Made by a program: the position numbers and the translations under genes. Below, piece by piece: positions 24,807 to 34,292 of a DNA stretch of 64,000 nucleotides. The stretch comes from Bog-1198 sp963727045 (GTDB lineage Bacteria > Pseudomonadota > Gammaproteobacteria > Steroidobacterales > Steroidobacteraceae): contig CAVSES010000002.1 of assembly GCA_963727045.1 (NCBI GenBank), positions 1,178,001-1,242,000 on the forward strand, read 5' to 3'. Under the pieces are notes generated by a model, which had not been told where the DNA came from, searched no databases, and saw only the letters and a program-made list of their open reading frames with translations. The stretch's first letter is position 1. The number at the start of each line of letters is the position of its first letter.

Positions 24807-25670
24807 ATGATTCGTAGCATGACCGGCTTCGCGCGGCGCGAACGCCAGTTTCCCTGGGGATTGTTGGCCTGGGAATTGAAAACGGTCAATCATCGCTTTC
24901 TGGAAATGGGATGCCGGTTGCCCGAGGAATTCCGGGTGGGCGAAGCGGAATTTCGCCAGGCCATTGCCGCCTCCGTACGCCGCGGCAAGGTGGAATGCTC
25001 CCTGCATTTTCGCCCCGCCGTGCTCTCGGGCGCACTCGAGGTCGATGCCGAATTGCTCCGCAGCCTCACCCAGCGTGTGCAGCACATCGCCGTGCAGGCG
25101 GGTCCGGCGGCCCGCATCGACGCGGTGGATTTGCTGCGCTGGCCGGGCGTCATCCGGGACGCCACCCGGGACCACGCGCCGATGATCGTCGCCGCGCACT
25201 CGCTGCTCACAGACGCACTCGCGGAGCTCGCACGCTTTCGCGACAGCGAGGGAGCGCGCCTGTGCGATGCGCTGGAGCAGCGGTGCTCCGGGCTGATCGA
25301 ATTTGCCGCGCGCGTCGCGGACCGGCTGCCGGAGGTGCGGACGCGAATGCGCGCAAAATTGCTCGAGCGCATCGCTCAGCTCGTGAGCGACGTCGATCAC
25401 GAGCGTCTCGAGCAGGAGCTCGCGATTCTCGCGCAGCGGCTGGACGTGGACGAGGAGATCGACCGCCTGCGCGGCCATGTCGCCGAGGTGCGCAAGACAT
25501 TCGGCGGACTGGAAGCTGCCGGACGGCGCCTTGATTTCTTGATGCAGGAACTCAACCGCGAAGCCAACACCCTGTCGTCGAAGTCCCAGGACATAGAGAC
25601 CACCCGCGCGGCCGTCGATATGAAGGTGTTGATCGAGCAGATGCGCGAGCAAGTGCAGAACATCGAATAG
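24807..25670 (+). CDS. yicC: YicC/YloC family endoribonuclease
   Basis: 287 residues beginning MIRSMTGFARRERQFPWG, with WELKTVNHRFLEMGCRLPEEFR, the family core RGKVECSLHF and a C-terminal DUF1732 region (LDFLMQELNREANTLSSKSQD). E. coli YicC is reported as an endoribonuclease, and the exact role here is inferred. It lies three bases upstream of gmk, and yicC-gmk-rpoZ-spoT is classical gammaproteobacterial order. Confidence 0.92.
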   Translation: MIRSMTGFARRERQFPWGLLAWELKTVNHRFLEMGCRLPEEFRVGEAEFRQAIAASVRRGKVECSLHFRPAVLSGALEVDAELLRSLTQRVQHIAVQAGPAARIDAVDLLRWPGVIRDATRDHAPMIVAAHSLLTDALAELARFRDSEGARLCDALEQRCSGLIEFAARVADRLPEVRTRMRAKLLERIAQLVSDVDHERLEQELAILAQRLDVDEEIDRLRGHVAEVRKTFGGLEAAGRRLDFLMQELNREANTLSSKSQDIETTRAAVDMKVLIEQMREQVQNIE

Positions 25671-25673
25671 AAA

Positions 25674-26294
25674 ATGCAGCGCGGCCGCCTCTATGTGGTT
25701 TCGGCGCCGTCCGGCGCGGGCAAGACCAGCTTGGTCAAGGCGCTCATGGAGCGTGAGCCGCGCATCCGCTTTTCGGTGTCCTACACCACGCGCAGACCCC
25801 GCCCGAACGAGGTGGCGGGACGGGACTACCATTTCGTATCCATGGAGCGCTTTTCCGAGATGGTGGCGCAGGACGAGTTTCTGGAACATGCCCAGGTGTT
25901 CGACAATTGCTACGGAACGGGGGTGCGTGCGGTCGAGGAGGCGCTGGCGAACGGCGAACAGCTGCTGCTCGAGATCGATTGGCAGGGCGCCAGGCAGGTG
26001 AGAAAGCGCCTGCCCGAGGCGCGCAGCATTTTCATTCTTCCGCCGTCGCGTGCGTCCCTGGAGCAGAGACTCAAGGCCCGCAGCACAGACACCGATGCGG
26101 TGATCGGTCGAAGGCTCAAGGACGCCGCCCTGGATATTGCTCACTGGGCGGAATTCGATTGCGTGGTGATCAACGACCGTTTCGAGCAGGCGCTCTCAGA
26201 TTTGCAGGCCATTGTGGAGGATCGCGGGGGCCACTTGGGCAAGGAGAGGCCCGAAGTCGCGCGATTGGCCGCGGAACTATTGTCGGGCGCCTGA
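25674..26294 (+). CDS. gmk: guanylate kinase
   Basis: Phosphorylates GMP to GDP. It has 206 residues with P-loop SAPSGAGKTSL, GMP-binding FSVSYTTRRPRPNEVAGRDYHF and LLEIDWQGARQVRK, and the lid RSTDTDAVIGRRL. It links GTP synthesis to the (p)ppGpp synthetase encoded downstream. Confidence 0.96.
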   Translation: MQRGRLYVVSAPSGAGKTSLVKALMEREPRIRFSVSYTTRRPRPNEVAGRDYHFVSMERFSEMVAQDEFLEHAQVFDNCYGTGVRAVEEALANGEQLLLEIDWQGARQVRKRLPEARSIFILPPSRASLEQRLKARSTDTDAVIGRRLKDAALDIAHWAEFDCVVINDRFEQALSDLQAIVEDRGGHLGKERPEVARLAAELLSGA

Positions 26295-26399
26295 ACAGCC
26301 GCGCTGCGGCACGCCTGATCGACCTTAATTCCCGGTCAGAATTGGCCCGATCCGGCGTAATTCTGCTATTCTGCCTGTCCCTTCAATGGAACCTTGAGT

Positions 26400-26678
26400 A
26401 TGGCGCGCATCACGGTCGAAGACTGCCTGCAGAACGAACCCAATCTATTCAACCTGGTGTTGTTGGCCGCAAAGCGTGCCCGGCGCCTGGCGAACGGTGC
26501 GGAAGCCACCGTCGAATGGGAAAACGACAAACCAACCGTGGTGGCGCTGCGCGAGATTGCCGCCGGAAATATCACGCTCGAGATGTTGGAAGAGCCCGAA
26601 GAGCCGGTACAGCAGCCGGTGAGCGAGCTGGACATGCCGGCGGATTTCCGTGCCCCGCAGCTCGGCCTTGGGGACTGA
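26400..26678 (+). CDS. rpoZ: RNA polymerase omega subunit
   Basis: 92 residues beginning MARITVEDCLQNEPNLFNLVLLAAKRARRL, an essentially diagnostic omega sequence. The ATG at 26400 is chosen over the TTG two codons earlier because MARITVEDC is the family start. The C-terminal third is acidic and variable. Omega helps assemble beta-prime and forms part of a ppGpp site. Upstream, TTGGCC (26342) and TATTCT (26367) are a weak promoter candidate with an overlong 19-base spacer. Confidence 0.95.
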   Translation: MARITVEDCLQNEPNLFNLVLLAAKRARRLANGAEATVEWENDKPTVVALREIAAGNITLEMLEEPEEPVQQPVSELDMPADFRAPQLGLGD

Positions 26679-26705
26679 CCAAGACCGGCCAACCCAAGAG
26701 CGACG

Positions 26706-28865
26706 ATGGACTATGCGTCTTCCATACTCGGTTTCCTACCCGGTGGAAGACGGTCCACCGGGATCAGTCAGCTCTTAGATAAACTCGAAGCGTACCTGTC
26801 GCCCGCGCAAGTCGAGCGGGTACGCGAAGCGTATGAGTTCGGCGCGGAAAAACACCGCGGCCAGAAACGTGTATCCGGCGAACCGTATATCACCCATCCG
26901 GTCGCGGTGGCGGACATCCTCGCGGATCTGCGCCTGGATGCCGACACGCTGGTGGCGGCGATCCTGCACGACGTCATCGAGGATACGCCGACCGCCAAAG
27001 CCGAAATCGCCTCGATATTCGGGCAGGTCGTGGCCGACTTGGTCGACGGCGTCAGCAAGCTCGACCAGATCCAGTTCAAGAACCGCCAGGAAGCTCAAGC
27101 CGAGAGCTTCCGCAAGATGCTGCTCGCGATGGTGCGCGATATCCGCGTCATCATGGTCAAGCTCGCGGACCGCATGCACAACATGCGCACGCTCGGAGTG
27201 ATGCCCCCGGTCAAGCGCCGGCGCAGCGCCCGGGAAACCTTGGAGATCTATGCGCCGATCGCCGAACGCCTGGGGCTGTACGCGGTCAAGCTCGAGCTGG
27301 AGGATCTGGGTTTCAGGGCTCTGTATCCGTACCGATACAAGGTTCTCGAGCGTGAGTTGAAGCGGGCCCGCGGCAATCAAAAGGAGTTCATCGGCAAGAT
27401 CGCCGAGACTTTCAAGTCCGCGCTGAAGAAGGCCGGGATCACCGCGCAGGTCGAAGGCCGCGAAAAGCATCTCTACAGCATCTATAAGAAGATGCAGAAC
27501 AAGAAGATCTCCCTCAACGAAATGGTCGACGTGTACGGGTTTCGCATCATCGTCGACAGCGCCGACACCTGCTACCGCACCTTGGGACTGGTGCATGGCG
27601 TCTACAAGCCCATGCCGGGCCGCTTCAAGGACTACATCGCGATACCGCGGGTCAACGGCTACCAGTCGCTGCACACGACGCTGTTCGGTCCGAACGGCAT
27701 ACCCATCGAAGTACAGATCCGCTCCGAGCAAATGCATCGTGTCGCCGAGTCCGGAATCGCCGCACATTGGAAGTACAAGTCCGGCGGCGACGCCTTCGGC
27801 GGCATCGAACACGATCGCGCGCGCGAGTGGCTGGCGAGTCTGGTGCAGATTCAGGAAGGCGGAAGTTCAGAGGAATTTCTCGAGAGCGTCAAGGTGGATT
27901 TGTTCCCGGACAAGGTCTACGTGTTCACGCCGAAAGGAAAGATATTGCGGCTGCCGAGCGGCGCCACGGCGGTGGACTTCGCCTACGCCATCCACACCGA
28001 TGTCGGCAATCGCTGCGTGGCCGCCAAGGTCGACCGGCGTCTGGTACCCCTGCGCACTCCGCTGCGCAACGGTCAGACGGTCGAGATAATCACCGCCAAG
28101 GGAGCGACGCCCAATCCCTCCTGGTCGAGCTTCCTCGTGACGGCCAAGGCGCGCGCCGCAATCAGGGCATACCTCAAGAATCTCAAGCGGGGCGAGGCGC
28201 TGGAGCTTGGGCGTAGGTTGCTGGGTCTAGCGCTCGAGGAATTCTCGCTCAATTTGAAGAAGATTCCGGCGGCGGACATTGACGCTGTGGTCAAGGAGCT
28301 GAATCTGAAGGACGCCTCCGAGCTCTACGAGAAGATCGGCCTGGGCGAGCGTCTCGCGCCCTTGGTGGCGCGGCGCCTGCAGCCCGTGCATGACGGCGCG
28401 GATCACGCCGGTGCGCACTCCGGACCGCTGATGATCGCCGGCACCGAAGGATTGCTGGTCACGTATGCGCGCTGCTGCTTCCCCATCCCCAACGATCCCA
28501 TCATGGCGTATCTTTCCGCCGGGCGCGGCGTGATGATCCACCGCCAGAATTGCGGTAATCTCGCCGAGTACCGCAAACAACCCGAAAAGTGGCTTTCGGT
28601 TGCCTGGGAAGCGACGCAGGGGCGGTTGTTCAGCTGCGAAATCCAGCTGGAGATCAACAACCGCGTGGGCGTGCTTGCGGCGGTCGCCTCCAGCATTGCT
28701 GGCACGGAAACCAATATCGACCAGGTGTCGTTGGAAGAACGCGACGTGAACAGCTCATCACTCAAATTTCAGCTCCAGGTGCGCGATCGCAAGCATCTGG
28801 CGCGCGTCATCAAGACCATCCGGCGCATGCCGGACGTACAGCGCGTATTTCGCACTTTGGCTTAG
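26706..28865 (+). CDS. spoT: bifunctional (p)ppGpp synthetase / hydrolase SpoT
   Basis: 719 residues. The hydrolase HD domain is intact (HRGQKRVSGEPYITHPVAVA and AILHDVIEDT). The synthetase domain has EGREKHLYSIYKKMQNK and YGFRIIVDSADTCYRTLGLVH, with RFKDYIAIPRVNGYQSLHT as the G-loop. TGS (VYVFTPKGKILRLPSGATAVDFAYAIH) and C-terminal ACT domains follow. An intact HD motif indicates SpoT, not RelA. It lies 27 bases after rpoZ, so stringent-response genes and the omega subunit are co-transcribed. Confidence 0.95.
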   Translation: MDYASSILGFLPGGRRSTGISQLLDKLEAYLSPAQVERVREAYEFGAEKHRGQKRVSGEPYITHPVAVADILADLRLDADTLVAAILHDVIEDTPTAKAEIASIFGQVVADLVDGVSKLDQIQFKNRQEAQAESFRKMLLAMVRDIRVIMVKLADRMHNMRTLGVMPPVKRRRSARETLEIYAPIAERLGLYAVKLELEDLGFRALYPYRYKVLERELKRARGNQKEFIGKIAETFKSALKKAGITAQVEGREKHLYSIYKKMQNKKISLNEMVDVYGFRIIVDSADTCYRTLGLVHGVYKPMPGRFKDYIAIPRVNGYQSLHTTLFGPNGIPIEVQIRSEQMHRVAESGIAAHWKYKSGGDAFGGIEHDRAREWLASLVQIQEGGSSEEFLESVKVDLFPDKVYVFTPKGKILRLPSGATAVDFAYAIHTDVGNRCVAAKVDRRLVPLRTPLRNGQTVEIITAKGATPNPSWSSFLVTAKARAAIRAYLKNLKRGEALELGRRLLGLALEEFSLNLKKIPAADIDAVVKELNLKDASELYEKIGLGERLAPLVARRLQPVHDGADHAGAHSGPLMIAGTEGLLVTYARCCFPIPNDPIMAYLSAGRGVMIHRQNCGNLAEYRKQPEKWLSVAWEATQGRLFSCEIQLEINNRVGVLAAVASSIAGTETNIDQVSLEERDVNSSSLKFQLQVRDRKHLARVIKTIRRMPDVQRVFRTLA

Positions 28866-28884
28866 ACTTCGGGTTTTTGAAATT

Positions 28885-29265
28885 ATGAGCAAGCAAATCA
28901 TCTCGACGCCCGATGCGCCCGCCGCGATCGGCATTTATTCGCAGGCCGTACGGGCGGGCAACACCATCTGGGTGTCGGGCCAGATCCCCCTTGACCCCAA
29001 GACGAAGGAATTGGTGAAAGGCGACATCGAGGCGCAGGTGCGCCAGGTGTTTGAGAATCTGAAGGCCATCGTTGCGGCCGCCGGCGCCAGCTTCGACGAC
29101 GTCGTCAAGGCGACCGTCTTCTTGACCGACCTGTCGCACTTCGCGCTCGTCAACAAGGTCATGGCGGAATACTTTCGCGAGCCGTATCCGGCGCGCGCCG
29201 CCGTGGGCGTCGCCGCGCTCCCGCGGGGCGCCCAGGTCGAAGTGGAGTGCATCGTCGCTCTGTGA
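28885..29265 (+). CDS. ridA: RidA family reactive-intermediate deaminase
   Basis: 126 residues: STPDAPAAIGIYSQAVRAGNTIWVSGQIPLDP, then FLTDLSHFALVNKVMAEYF and YPARAAVGVAALPRGAQVEVECIV. The Arg in PARAAVGV and the final Glu of VEVECIV are the expected active-site residues that hydrolyse enamine/imine intermediates from PLP enzymes. The spoT-ridA-recG arrangement is conserved. It overlaps recG by GTGA. Confidence 0.95.
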   Translation: MSKQIISTPDAPAAIGIYSQAVRAGNTIWVSGQIPLDPKTKELVKGDIEAQVRQVFENLKAIVAAAGASFDDVVKATVFLTDLSHFALVNKVMAEYFREPYPARAAVGVAALPRGAQVEVECIVAL

Positions 29266-31337
29266 CGCTGCTCAAGCCGATCACGGTATTGCGCGGCGTC
29301 GGCGATTCGCTCGCCCTTAGGCTGCGCGCCCTTGGGGTCAGGACCACCGAGGATCTCTTGTTCCTGCTGCCTTTGCGCTACGAGGACCGCACGAGAGTGG
29401 TGCCGTTGGGAGAGCTGCGCCCCGGGCAGCGTGCGGCGGTGGAGGGCGAGGTCCTGCTCACCGAGGTCGTGTTTCGCGGGCGGCGGCAGATGCTGTGCAG
29501 GATCGCCGACGGTTCGGGTTTTTTGACCTTGCGCTTCTTTCACTTCACCACGCAGCAGCAGAGCGGCCTCGCCCGGGGCGCACGCATCCGGTGTTTCGGC
29601 GAAGCGCGCCGCGGGCCCCAGGGCCTGGAGATCGTGCATCCGGAATATCGACGCGTCGATCCGGGTGCCGCCGCGCCGCCTGAAGAGCACCTCACGCCGA
29701 TTTATCCAGGAACCGAAGGGGTGACCCAGGGCCGGTTGCGAATGCTGGTGCGCATGGCCCTCGACCAGACCGACGCCGGGGACATCGCGGACTGGTTGCC
29801 GTCGTCGGTCCTGGCCGGTACGCACCTGCCGACTCTGCGCGACGCGCTCGTCTATGTGCACCGTCCGCCGACGGACGCCCCCGTGGAACTGTTGTTGAGC
29901 GGCCGCCATCCTGCACAGCGCCGATTGGCCTTCGAGGAGCTGATCGCGCACCAGCTCTCGCTCAAGTTGCTGCGGCAGCGCATTCAGAGCGATCCCGGCT
30001 GGCCCCTCGTATCGGACGGGGCGCTGAAGTCGGGTCTGCTTGCCGCGTTGCCGTTTCGGCTGACCAAGGCACAGCATCGGGCGCTGCTCGAGATCGAAGC
30101 CGACCTCAAGAAGAACAAACCCATGCTTCGGCTGGTGCAGGGCGACGTCGGGTGCGGCAAGACGCTGGTTGCGGCATTGGCGGCGACGCAGGCCGTGCAG
30201 ACCGGGCGGCAGGTGGCGTTGATGGCGCCGACCGAACTTCTGGCCGACCAGCATGCGCAGAATTTCAGGCGCTGGTTCGAGCCTCTGGGCGTCGCGGTCG
30301 CGCTGCTGACCGGGCGGCAGACGGGCAAGGCGCGCAGCGCGGTGCTCGAAGGCATCCGCGCAGGCCATGCGCCGATCGTCGTCGGCACGCACGCTCTGTT
30401 TCAGGAGAGCGTCGAATTCTCCGCGCTCGCCCTGGTCATCGTCGACGAACAGCATCGCTTCGGCGTGCATCAGCGATTGAGTCTGCGCGAGAAAGGCGCT
30501 CACCTTGGCCGCCAGCCGCACCAGTTGATAATGACGGCCACCCCCATTCCACGCACCCTGGCGATGACTGCGTATGCCGATCTGGACGTGTCGGTGATCG
30601 ATGAACTGCCGCCGGGAAGAACTCCGGTGAAGACCGTGGTCTTGGCCGAAACCCGGCGCGACGAGGTGGTGCAGCGAATTCGGGCGGCCTGCCTGGAGGG
30701 GCGGCAAACCTACTGGGTATGCCCGCTCATCGATGAGTCCGAAGAGATGCCCTTTCAGGCCGCGGAAGAAACGGCCGCGGCCTTGGGCGTGGCGTTGCCC
30801 GATCTTCGCGTCGGGCTGGTGCATGGCCGCATGCCGGCGTCGGCGAAGGAGGAGGCGATGCGGCGGTTCAAGGGAGGAAAGATCCAGCTCTTGGTCGCTA
30901 CCACCGTGATCGAAGTGGGCGTCGACGTGCCCAACGCCACGCTCATGGTCATCGAAAACGCCGAGCGCCTCGGTTTGGCCCAACTGCATCAACTGCGCGG
31001 CCGGGTCGGCCGCGGTCAGCATGAGAGCTCCTGTCTCTTGCTGTACCGCTCGCCGCTGTCGCCAATGGCGCGCGAGCGCCTCGCCGTCATGCGCAACACC
31101 AATGACGGCTTCGAGGTCGCGCGGCGCGATTTAGAGTTGCGCGGCCCCGGTGAGCTGCTAGGCACGCGGCAGACGGGCCTTGCGCAGATGCGCGTGGCCG
31201 ATCTGCTGCGGGACGCCGATCTGCTCCCCAGGGTGCAGATTGCAGCGGAAACCTTGCTGCGCGAATGGCCATCCCAGGTGGAATCGCTCATCGGCCGCTG
31301 GGTGGGGCATGCGGAGCAATATGGCCGCGTCGGGTAG
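29262..31337 (+). CDS. recG: ATP-dependent DNA helicase RecG
   Basis: Branch-migrating helicase that remodels stalled forks and Holliday junctions. It has 691 residues: an N-terminal wedge/OB domain (LRYEDRTRVVPLGELRPGQRA), Walker A VQGDVGCGKTLVA, motif II IVDEQHRFGVHQR, TATPIPRTLAM and motif VI QLRGRVGRGQHESSCLLLY. The GTG at 29262 shares GTGA with the ridA stop and gives the normal length; a GTG five codons earlier is possible. Confidence 0.95.
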   Translation: MTLLKPITVLRGVGDSLALRLRALGVRTTEDLLFLLPLRYEDRTRVVPLGELRPGQRAAVEGEVLLTEVVFRGRRQMLCRIADGSGFLTLRFFHFTTQQQSGLARGARIRCFGEARRGPQGLEIVHPEYRRVDPGAAAPPEEHLTPIYPGTEGVTQGRLRMLVRMALDQTDAGDIADWLPSSVLAGTHLPTLRDALVYVHRPPTDAPVELLLSGRHPAQRRLAFEELIAHQLSLKLLRQRIQSDPGWPLVSDGALKSGLLAALPFRLTKAQHRALLEIEADLKKNKPMLRLVQGDVGCGKTLVAALAATQAVQTGRQVALMAPTELLADQHAQNFRRWFEPLGVAVALLTGRQTGKARSAVLEGIRAGHAPIVVGTHALFQESVEFSALALVIVDEQHRFGVHQRLSLREKGAHLGRQPHQLIMTATPIPRTLAMTAYADLDVSVIDELPPGRTPVKTVVLAETRRDEVVQRIRAACLEGRQTYWVCPLIDESEEMPFQAAEETAAALGVALPDLRVGLVHGRMPASAKEEAMRRFKGGKIQLLVATTVIEVGVDVPNATLMVIENAERLGLAQLHQLRGRVGRGQHESSCLLLYRSPLSPMARERLAVMRNTNDGFEVARRDLELRGPGELLGTRQTGLAQMRVADLLRDADLLPRVQIAAETLLREWPSQVESLIGRWVGHAEQYGRVG

Positions 31338-31345
31338 AATGACGC

Positions 31346-31906
31346 ATGACCGTGGGAAAGACCCGCCCCGCCGACACGATTCAATGGCTCCCCGCGCAGC
31401 GCCTGGGGCAGCTCACCGTGGAGCCGCAGGTGCGGCCGTGGCTGATCGGCAAAGGTCTGCTTACGCATCGCATGAAGGCGGTTTGCGGCGAGCGCTTTGC
31501 GTTGAGGCTGGTGGATCAATGGACCGGGCTCTTGAGCGGGGAACACAGGTCGGCGCTGAGCACCTCGGACAGCGCAGGCCTGTTCAGGGATGTCGAACTG
31601 TCCAACGGCGGGGAGGTTTGGGTATTCGCGCAAACCGTGACACCGGACTCCACGCTGTGTGTCCATCCGTGGCTCGCCGAGCTCGGCGAATCCGCGTTGT
31701 GCGAAACCTTGACCGACTTGTCGGGGGTCGAGCGCAGTTCCTATGAGTACGCGTGGCTGCCCGCGGGAGAAGCCGTGACCGCGCGGGCCCTTCGCGACGC
31801 CCAGATAAAGCCCTCAGGTCTATGGGCGCGGCGCTCGCGTGTAACGCTGCGCAAGGCCCCGCTGTTGATGCAAGAGCTCTTCTTGCCCGCAGCGGGCCGC
31901 GCCTAG
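31346..31906 (+). CDS. ubiC: chorismate lyase
   Basis: 186 residues with the UbiC pattern WLLIGKGLLTHRMKAVCG-like sequence, GEVWVFAQTVTPDSTL and SGLWARRSRVTL...LLMQELFLP. It cleaves chorismate to 4-hydroxybenzoate and pyruvate, the first committed step of ubiquinone synthesis. It lies eight bases after recG and 14 bases before ubiA, whose substrate it makes. Confidence 0.93.
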   Translation: MTVGKTRPADTIQWLPAQRLGQLTVEPQVRPWLIGKGLLTHRMKAVCGERFALRLVDQWTGLLSGEHRSALSTSDSAGLFRDVELSNGGEVWVFAQTVTPDSTLCVHPWLAELGESALCETLTDLSGVERSSYEYAWLPAGEAVTARALRDAQIKPSGLWARRSRVTLRKAPLLMQELFLPAAGRA

Positions 31907-31920
31907 AGCTCCCCCAAGAC

Positions 31921-32892
31921 ATGCGGCTGCCGCGCTCGGGCGATGAGTTGATTCAGCGGATTGCCGAACGCTGGCGATGGTTCCTGTATCGGGTGCGTTT
32001 CCATCCCTTCACCACTCACGAGCTGCCGCGAATCTTGGGCGGCCTTGAGGATTATGCGCGGCTCATGCGCCTGGACCGTCCGATCGGAATTTGGCTGCTG
32101 CTCTGGCCGACGCTGTGGGCCTTGTGGATCAGCAGCCGCGGCAAGCCGAATCCGCGCATCTTCATCATCTTCGTGGTGGGCACGGTTCTCATGCGATCGG
32201 CAGGCTGCGCCATCAACGATTACGCCGACCGCAGCTTCGACCCCCAGGTGGCGCGCACCAAGGACCGGCCGCTTGCCGCGGGGCGCATCTCGACACTCGA
32301 GGCATTGCTGCTGTTCGCGGTGCTGTCCCTGGCCGCCTTGATGCTCGCGCTGCAGCTGAACAAGGCCACGCTGCTGCTCGCCGTGGTGGGCGGCTTTCTG
32401 GCGGTCACTTATCCCTTCGTCAAGCGCTTTCTGGCGGTGCCGCAGATGTACTTGGGAGTGACGTTCGGCTGGGGAATCCCCATGGCGTTCGAGGCACAGT
32501 TCGAGCAGGTGCCGCGCGTCGCATGGCTCCTGTTGTTGGCGAATGTGCTGTGGGTCACCGTGTACGACACGATCTATGCAATGGTCGACCGGGACGACGA
32601 CATCAAGATCGGCGTGCGGTCCACGGCAATTCTGTTCGGCGATTCCGACCGCCACATCATCGCCGCGCTGCAGCTCATGACCCTGCTTTCCCTCTACCTC
32701 GTCGGGCGCATGATCCACATGGGCTATTGGTACGACATGGGCCTCTGGGCGGGCGCCGCCTTCTTTGTCTATCAGCTGTACTTGATCCGCGCGCGCGATC
32801 GCGAATCCTGCTTTCGCGCCTTCCTCAACAACAACTATTTCGGAATGGCCGTGTTCATCGGCATGGCGCTCGAATATCAGTTCTTAGGGTGA
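31921..32892 (+). CDS. ubiA: 4-hydroxybenzoate polyprenyltransferase
   Basis: Integral membrane prenyltransferase that joins 4-hydroxybenzoate to a polyprenyl chain. It has 323 residues from the ATG at 31921, slightly longer at the N-terminus than E. coli UbiA. The aspartate motifs NDYADRSFDPQVARTKDRPLA and YDTIYAMVDRDDDIKIGVRST bind Mg-diphosphate. About eight hydrophobic segments follow LMRLDRPIGIWLLLWPTLWAL. An open frame further upstream lies in ubiC and is a shadow. Confidence 0.94.
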   Translation: MRLPRSGDELIQRIAERWRWFLYRVRFHPFTTHELPRILGGLEDYARLMRLDRPIGIWLLLWPTLWALWISSRGKPNPRIFIIFVVGTVLMRSAGCAINDYADRSFDPQVARTKDRPLAAGRISTLEALLLFAVLSLAALMLALQLNKATLLLAVVGGFLAVTYPFVKRFLAVPQMYLGVTFGWGIPMAFEAQFEQVPRVAWLLLLANVLWVTVYDTIYAMVDRDDDIKIGVRSTAILFGDSDRHIIAALQLMTLLSLYLVGRMIHMGYWYDMGLWAGAAFFVYQLYLIRARDRESCFRAFLNNNYFGMAVFIGMALEYQFLG

Positions 32893-33197
32893 CCGGCGTG
32901 CCCGCCGTGAAGTCCCCATGCCTGCCGCTCGCCGCCTTCATGATCGCCTGCGCAGGCTTCGCGGGTTGCGGCCGCGATTCCAGCGATCTCGCTCCGATAC
33001 GGCTCACCCACCAACCGCCCGTCAGCCGGCTGACGGCCGAACAATTGAGGTCGCTGTCGATGGATTGCGAGAAGTATCCGCGCCACGATTGGGCCCGCGG
33101 ACGTTACGAAGCGGCGTATTGCGAGGAAGCGATTGCGGCTTGGTCGGATGCGCCGTTGCAGATGGTACCGATGGTGAGCCCCTCGCAAACGCATTGA
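32889..33197 (+). CDS. small putative lipoprotein
   Basis: 102 residues from a GTG that shares GTGA with the ubiA stop. The start is followed by a hydrophobic stretch (PCLPLAAFMIACAGFAGCGRDSSD) with lipobox FAGC, so it is a likely lipoprotein. The mature part has a Cys pair spaced as DCEKYPRHDW...AAYCEEAI. I recognise no family. The lipobox and coupling make it credible; function is unknown. Confidence 0.6.
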   Translation: MTGVPAVKSPCLPLAAFMIACAGFAGCGRDSSDLAPIRLTHQPPVSRLTAEQLRSLSMDCEKYPRHDWARGRYEAAYCEEAIAAWSDAPLQMVPMVSPSQTH

Positions 33198-33218
33198 ACC
33201 TGCGAGCTCGCTCGTCGG

Positions 33219-33247
33219 TTGACTGGGAGAGTCGTGCGTCGAATACT
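33219..33247 (+). promoter_or_regulatory. probable promoter of bioBC
   Basis: -35 TTGACT (33219-33224), 17 bases, -10 AATACT (33242-33247). The start site would lie near 33254, just before the GGAGG ribosome site at 33261-33265. Confidence 0.4.
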
Positions 33248-33272
33248 CGCCCCGACAATTGGAGGTATTCCG

Positions 33273-34292
33273 TTGACAGTACGCAGTGATTGGACGGTTG
33301 CGGAGGTGAACGAGCTCTTCGAGTTGCCGTTCATGGACCTGCTGTTCAAGGCGCAGGAGGTGCACCGGCGCTTTCAGGCGCCGAACACGGTGCAGATCAG
33401 CACGCTTCTCAGCATCAAGACCGGCGCGTGTCCGGAGGACTGCGCCTATTGTCCGCAGAGCTTGCGCTTCGACACGGGATTGGAGGCGCAGGAACTGCTT
33501 GAGCTCGAAGAGGTTGCCGCACGTGCGCGCGCCGCCCGGGAGGCCGGCGCCACCCGGTTCTGCATGGGCGCGGCCTATCGGTCGCCGAAGGCGAAGGATT
33601 TGCGCAGGGTGCTTGCGATGATCCGCGAAGTGAAGAGCCTGGGGATGGAGACCTGCGCGACTCTCGGAATGCTGACACCAGAACAGGCGCAGGAGCTCAA
33701 AGAGGCCGGCCTCGACTACTACAACCACAATCTCGATACCTCGCCCCGATACTACGAAAAGATCATCACCACGCGCGTCTACCAGGAGCGGCTCGACACG
33801 CTGCAGGCCGTGCGCGACGCGGGGATGAACGTTTGCTGCGGCGGCATTGTCGGGATGGGCGAGGAGCCGCAGGATCGCGCCGTGCTCCTGCACATTCTCG
33901 CGACATTGCCCGCCCATCCGCAAAGCGTTCCCATCAATCAGCTGGTCAGGGTTGCGGGCACGCCGCTGGAGGGGGCGGCGCCGCTGGATCCCTTTGATTT
34001 CGTCCGCACCATTGCGGTTGCGCGCATCCTCATGCCGCAAAGCCACGTGCGCCTCTCGGCGGGGCGCGGTGAGATGAGCGATGAACTTCAGGCGCTGTGC
34101 TTCCTCGCCGGCGCCAACTCTATTTTCTACGGCGACAAGCTCCTCACCACCGGAAATCCGGACACCGGGCACGATCAAAGTCTTCTTCGCCGATTGAAGA
34201 TCGTCCCGGAAAGTGCCGCCGCCGCGGCCGACGCCCCAATCGCCTCCGGCGCCGGAGCGCCGTCGGCGCAGGGCGGCGCGGCATTCATGTGA
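33273..34292 (+). CDS. bioB: biotin synthase
   Basis: Radical SAM enzyme that inserts sulphur into dethiobiotin. It has 339 residues. The 4Fe-4S motif is CPEDCAYC (Cys53, 57, 60), followed by RFCMGAAYRSPKAKDL, YYNHNLDTSPRYYEKI, GGIVGMGEE and the LSAGRGEMS region that contributes to the 2Fe-2S site. The start is the TTG at 33273, seven bases after a strong GGAGG; no ATG fits. It overlaps bioC by GTGA. BioF, BioA and BioD are not in the window. Confidence 0.94.
   Translation: MTVRSDWTVAEVNELFELPFMDLLFKAQEVHRRFQAPNTVQISTLLSIKTGACPEDCAYCPQSLRFDTGLEAQELLELEEVAARARAAREAGATRFCMGAAYRSPKAKDLRRVLAMIREVKSLGMETCATLGMLTPEQAQELKEAGLDYYNHNLDTSPRYYEKIITTRVYQERLDTLQAVRDAGMNVCCGGIVGMGEEPQDRAVLLHILATLPAHPQSVPINQLVRVAGTPLEGAAPLDPFDFVRTIAVARILMPQSHVRLSAGRGEMSDELQALCFLAGANSIFYGDKLLTTGNPDTGHDQSLLRRLKIVPESAAAAADAPIASGAGAPSAQGGAAFM

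Noticed and set aside
26342..26372. Sigma-70 promoter for rpoZ
   Set aside because: TTGGCC and TATTCT are separated by 19 bases, which is too long for a confident call; mentioned only in the rpoZ entry.
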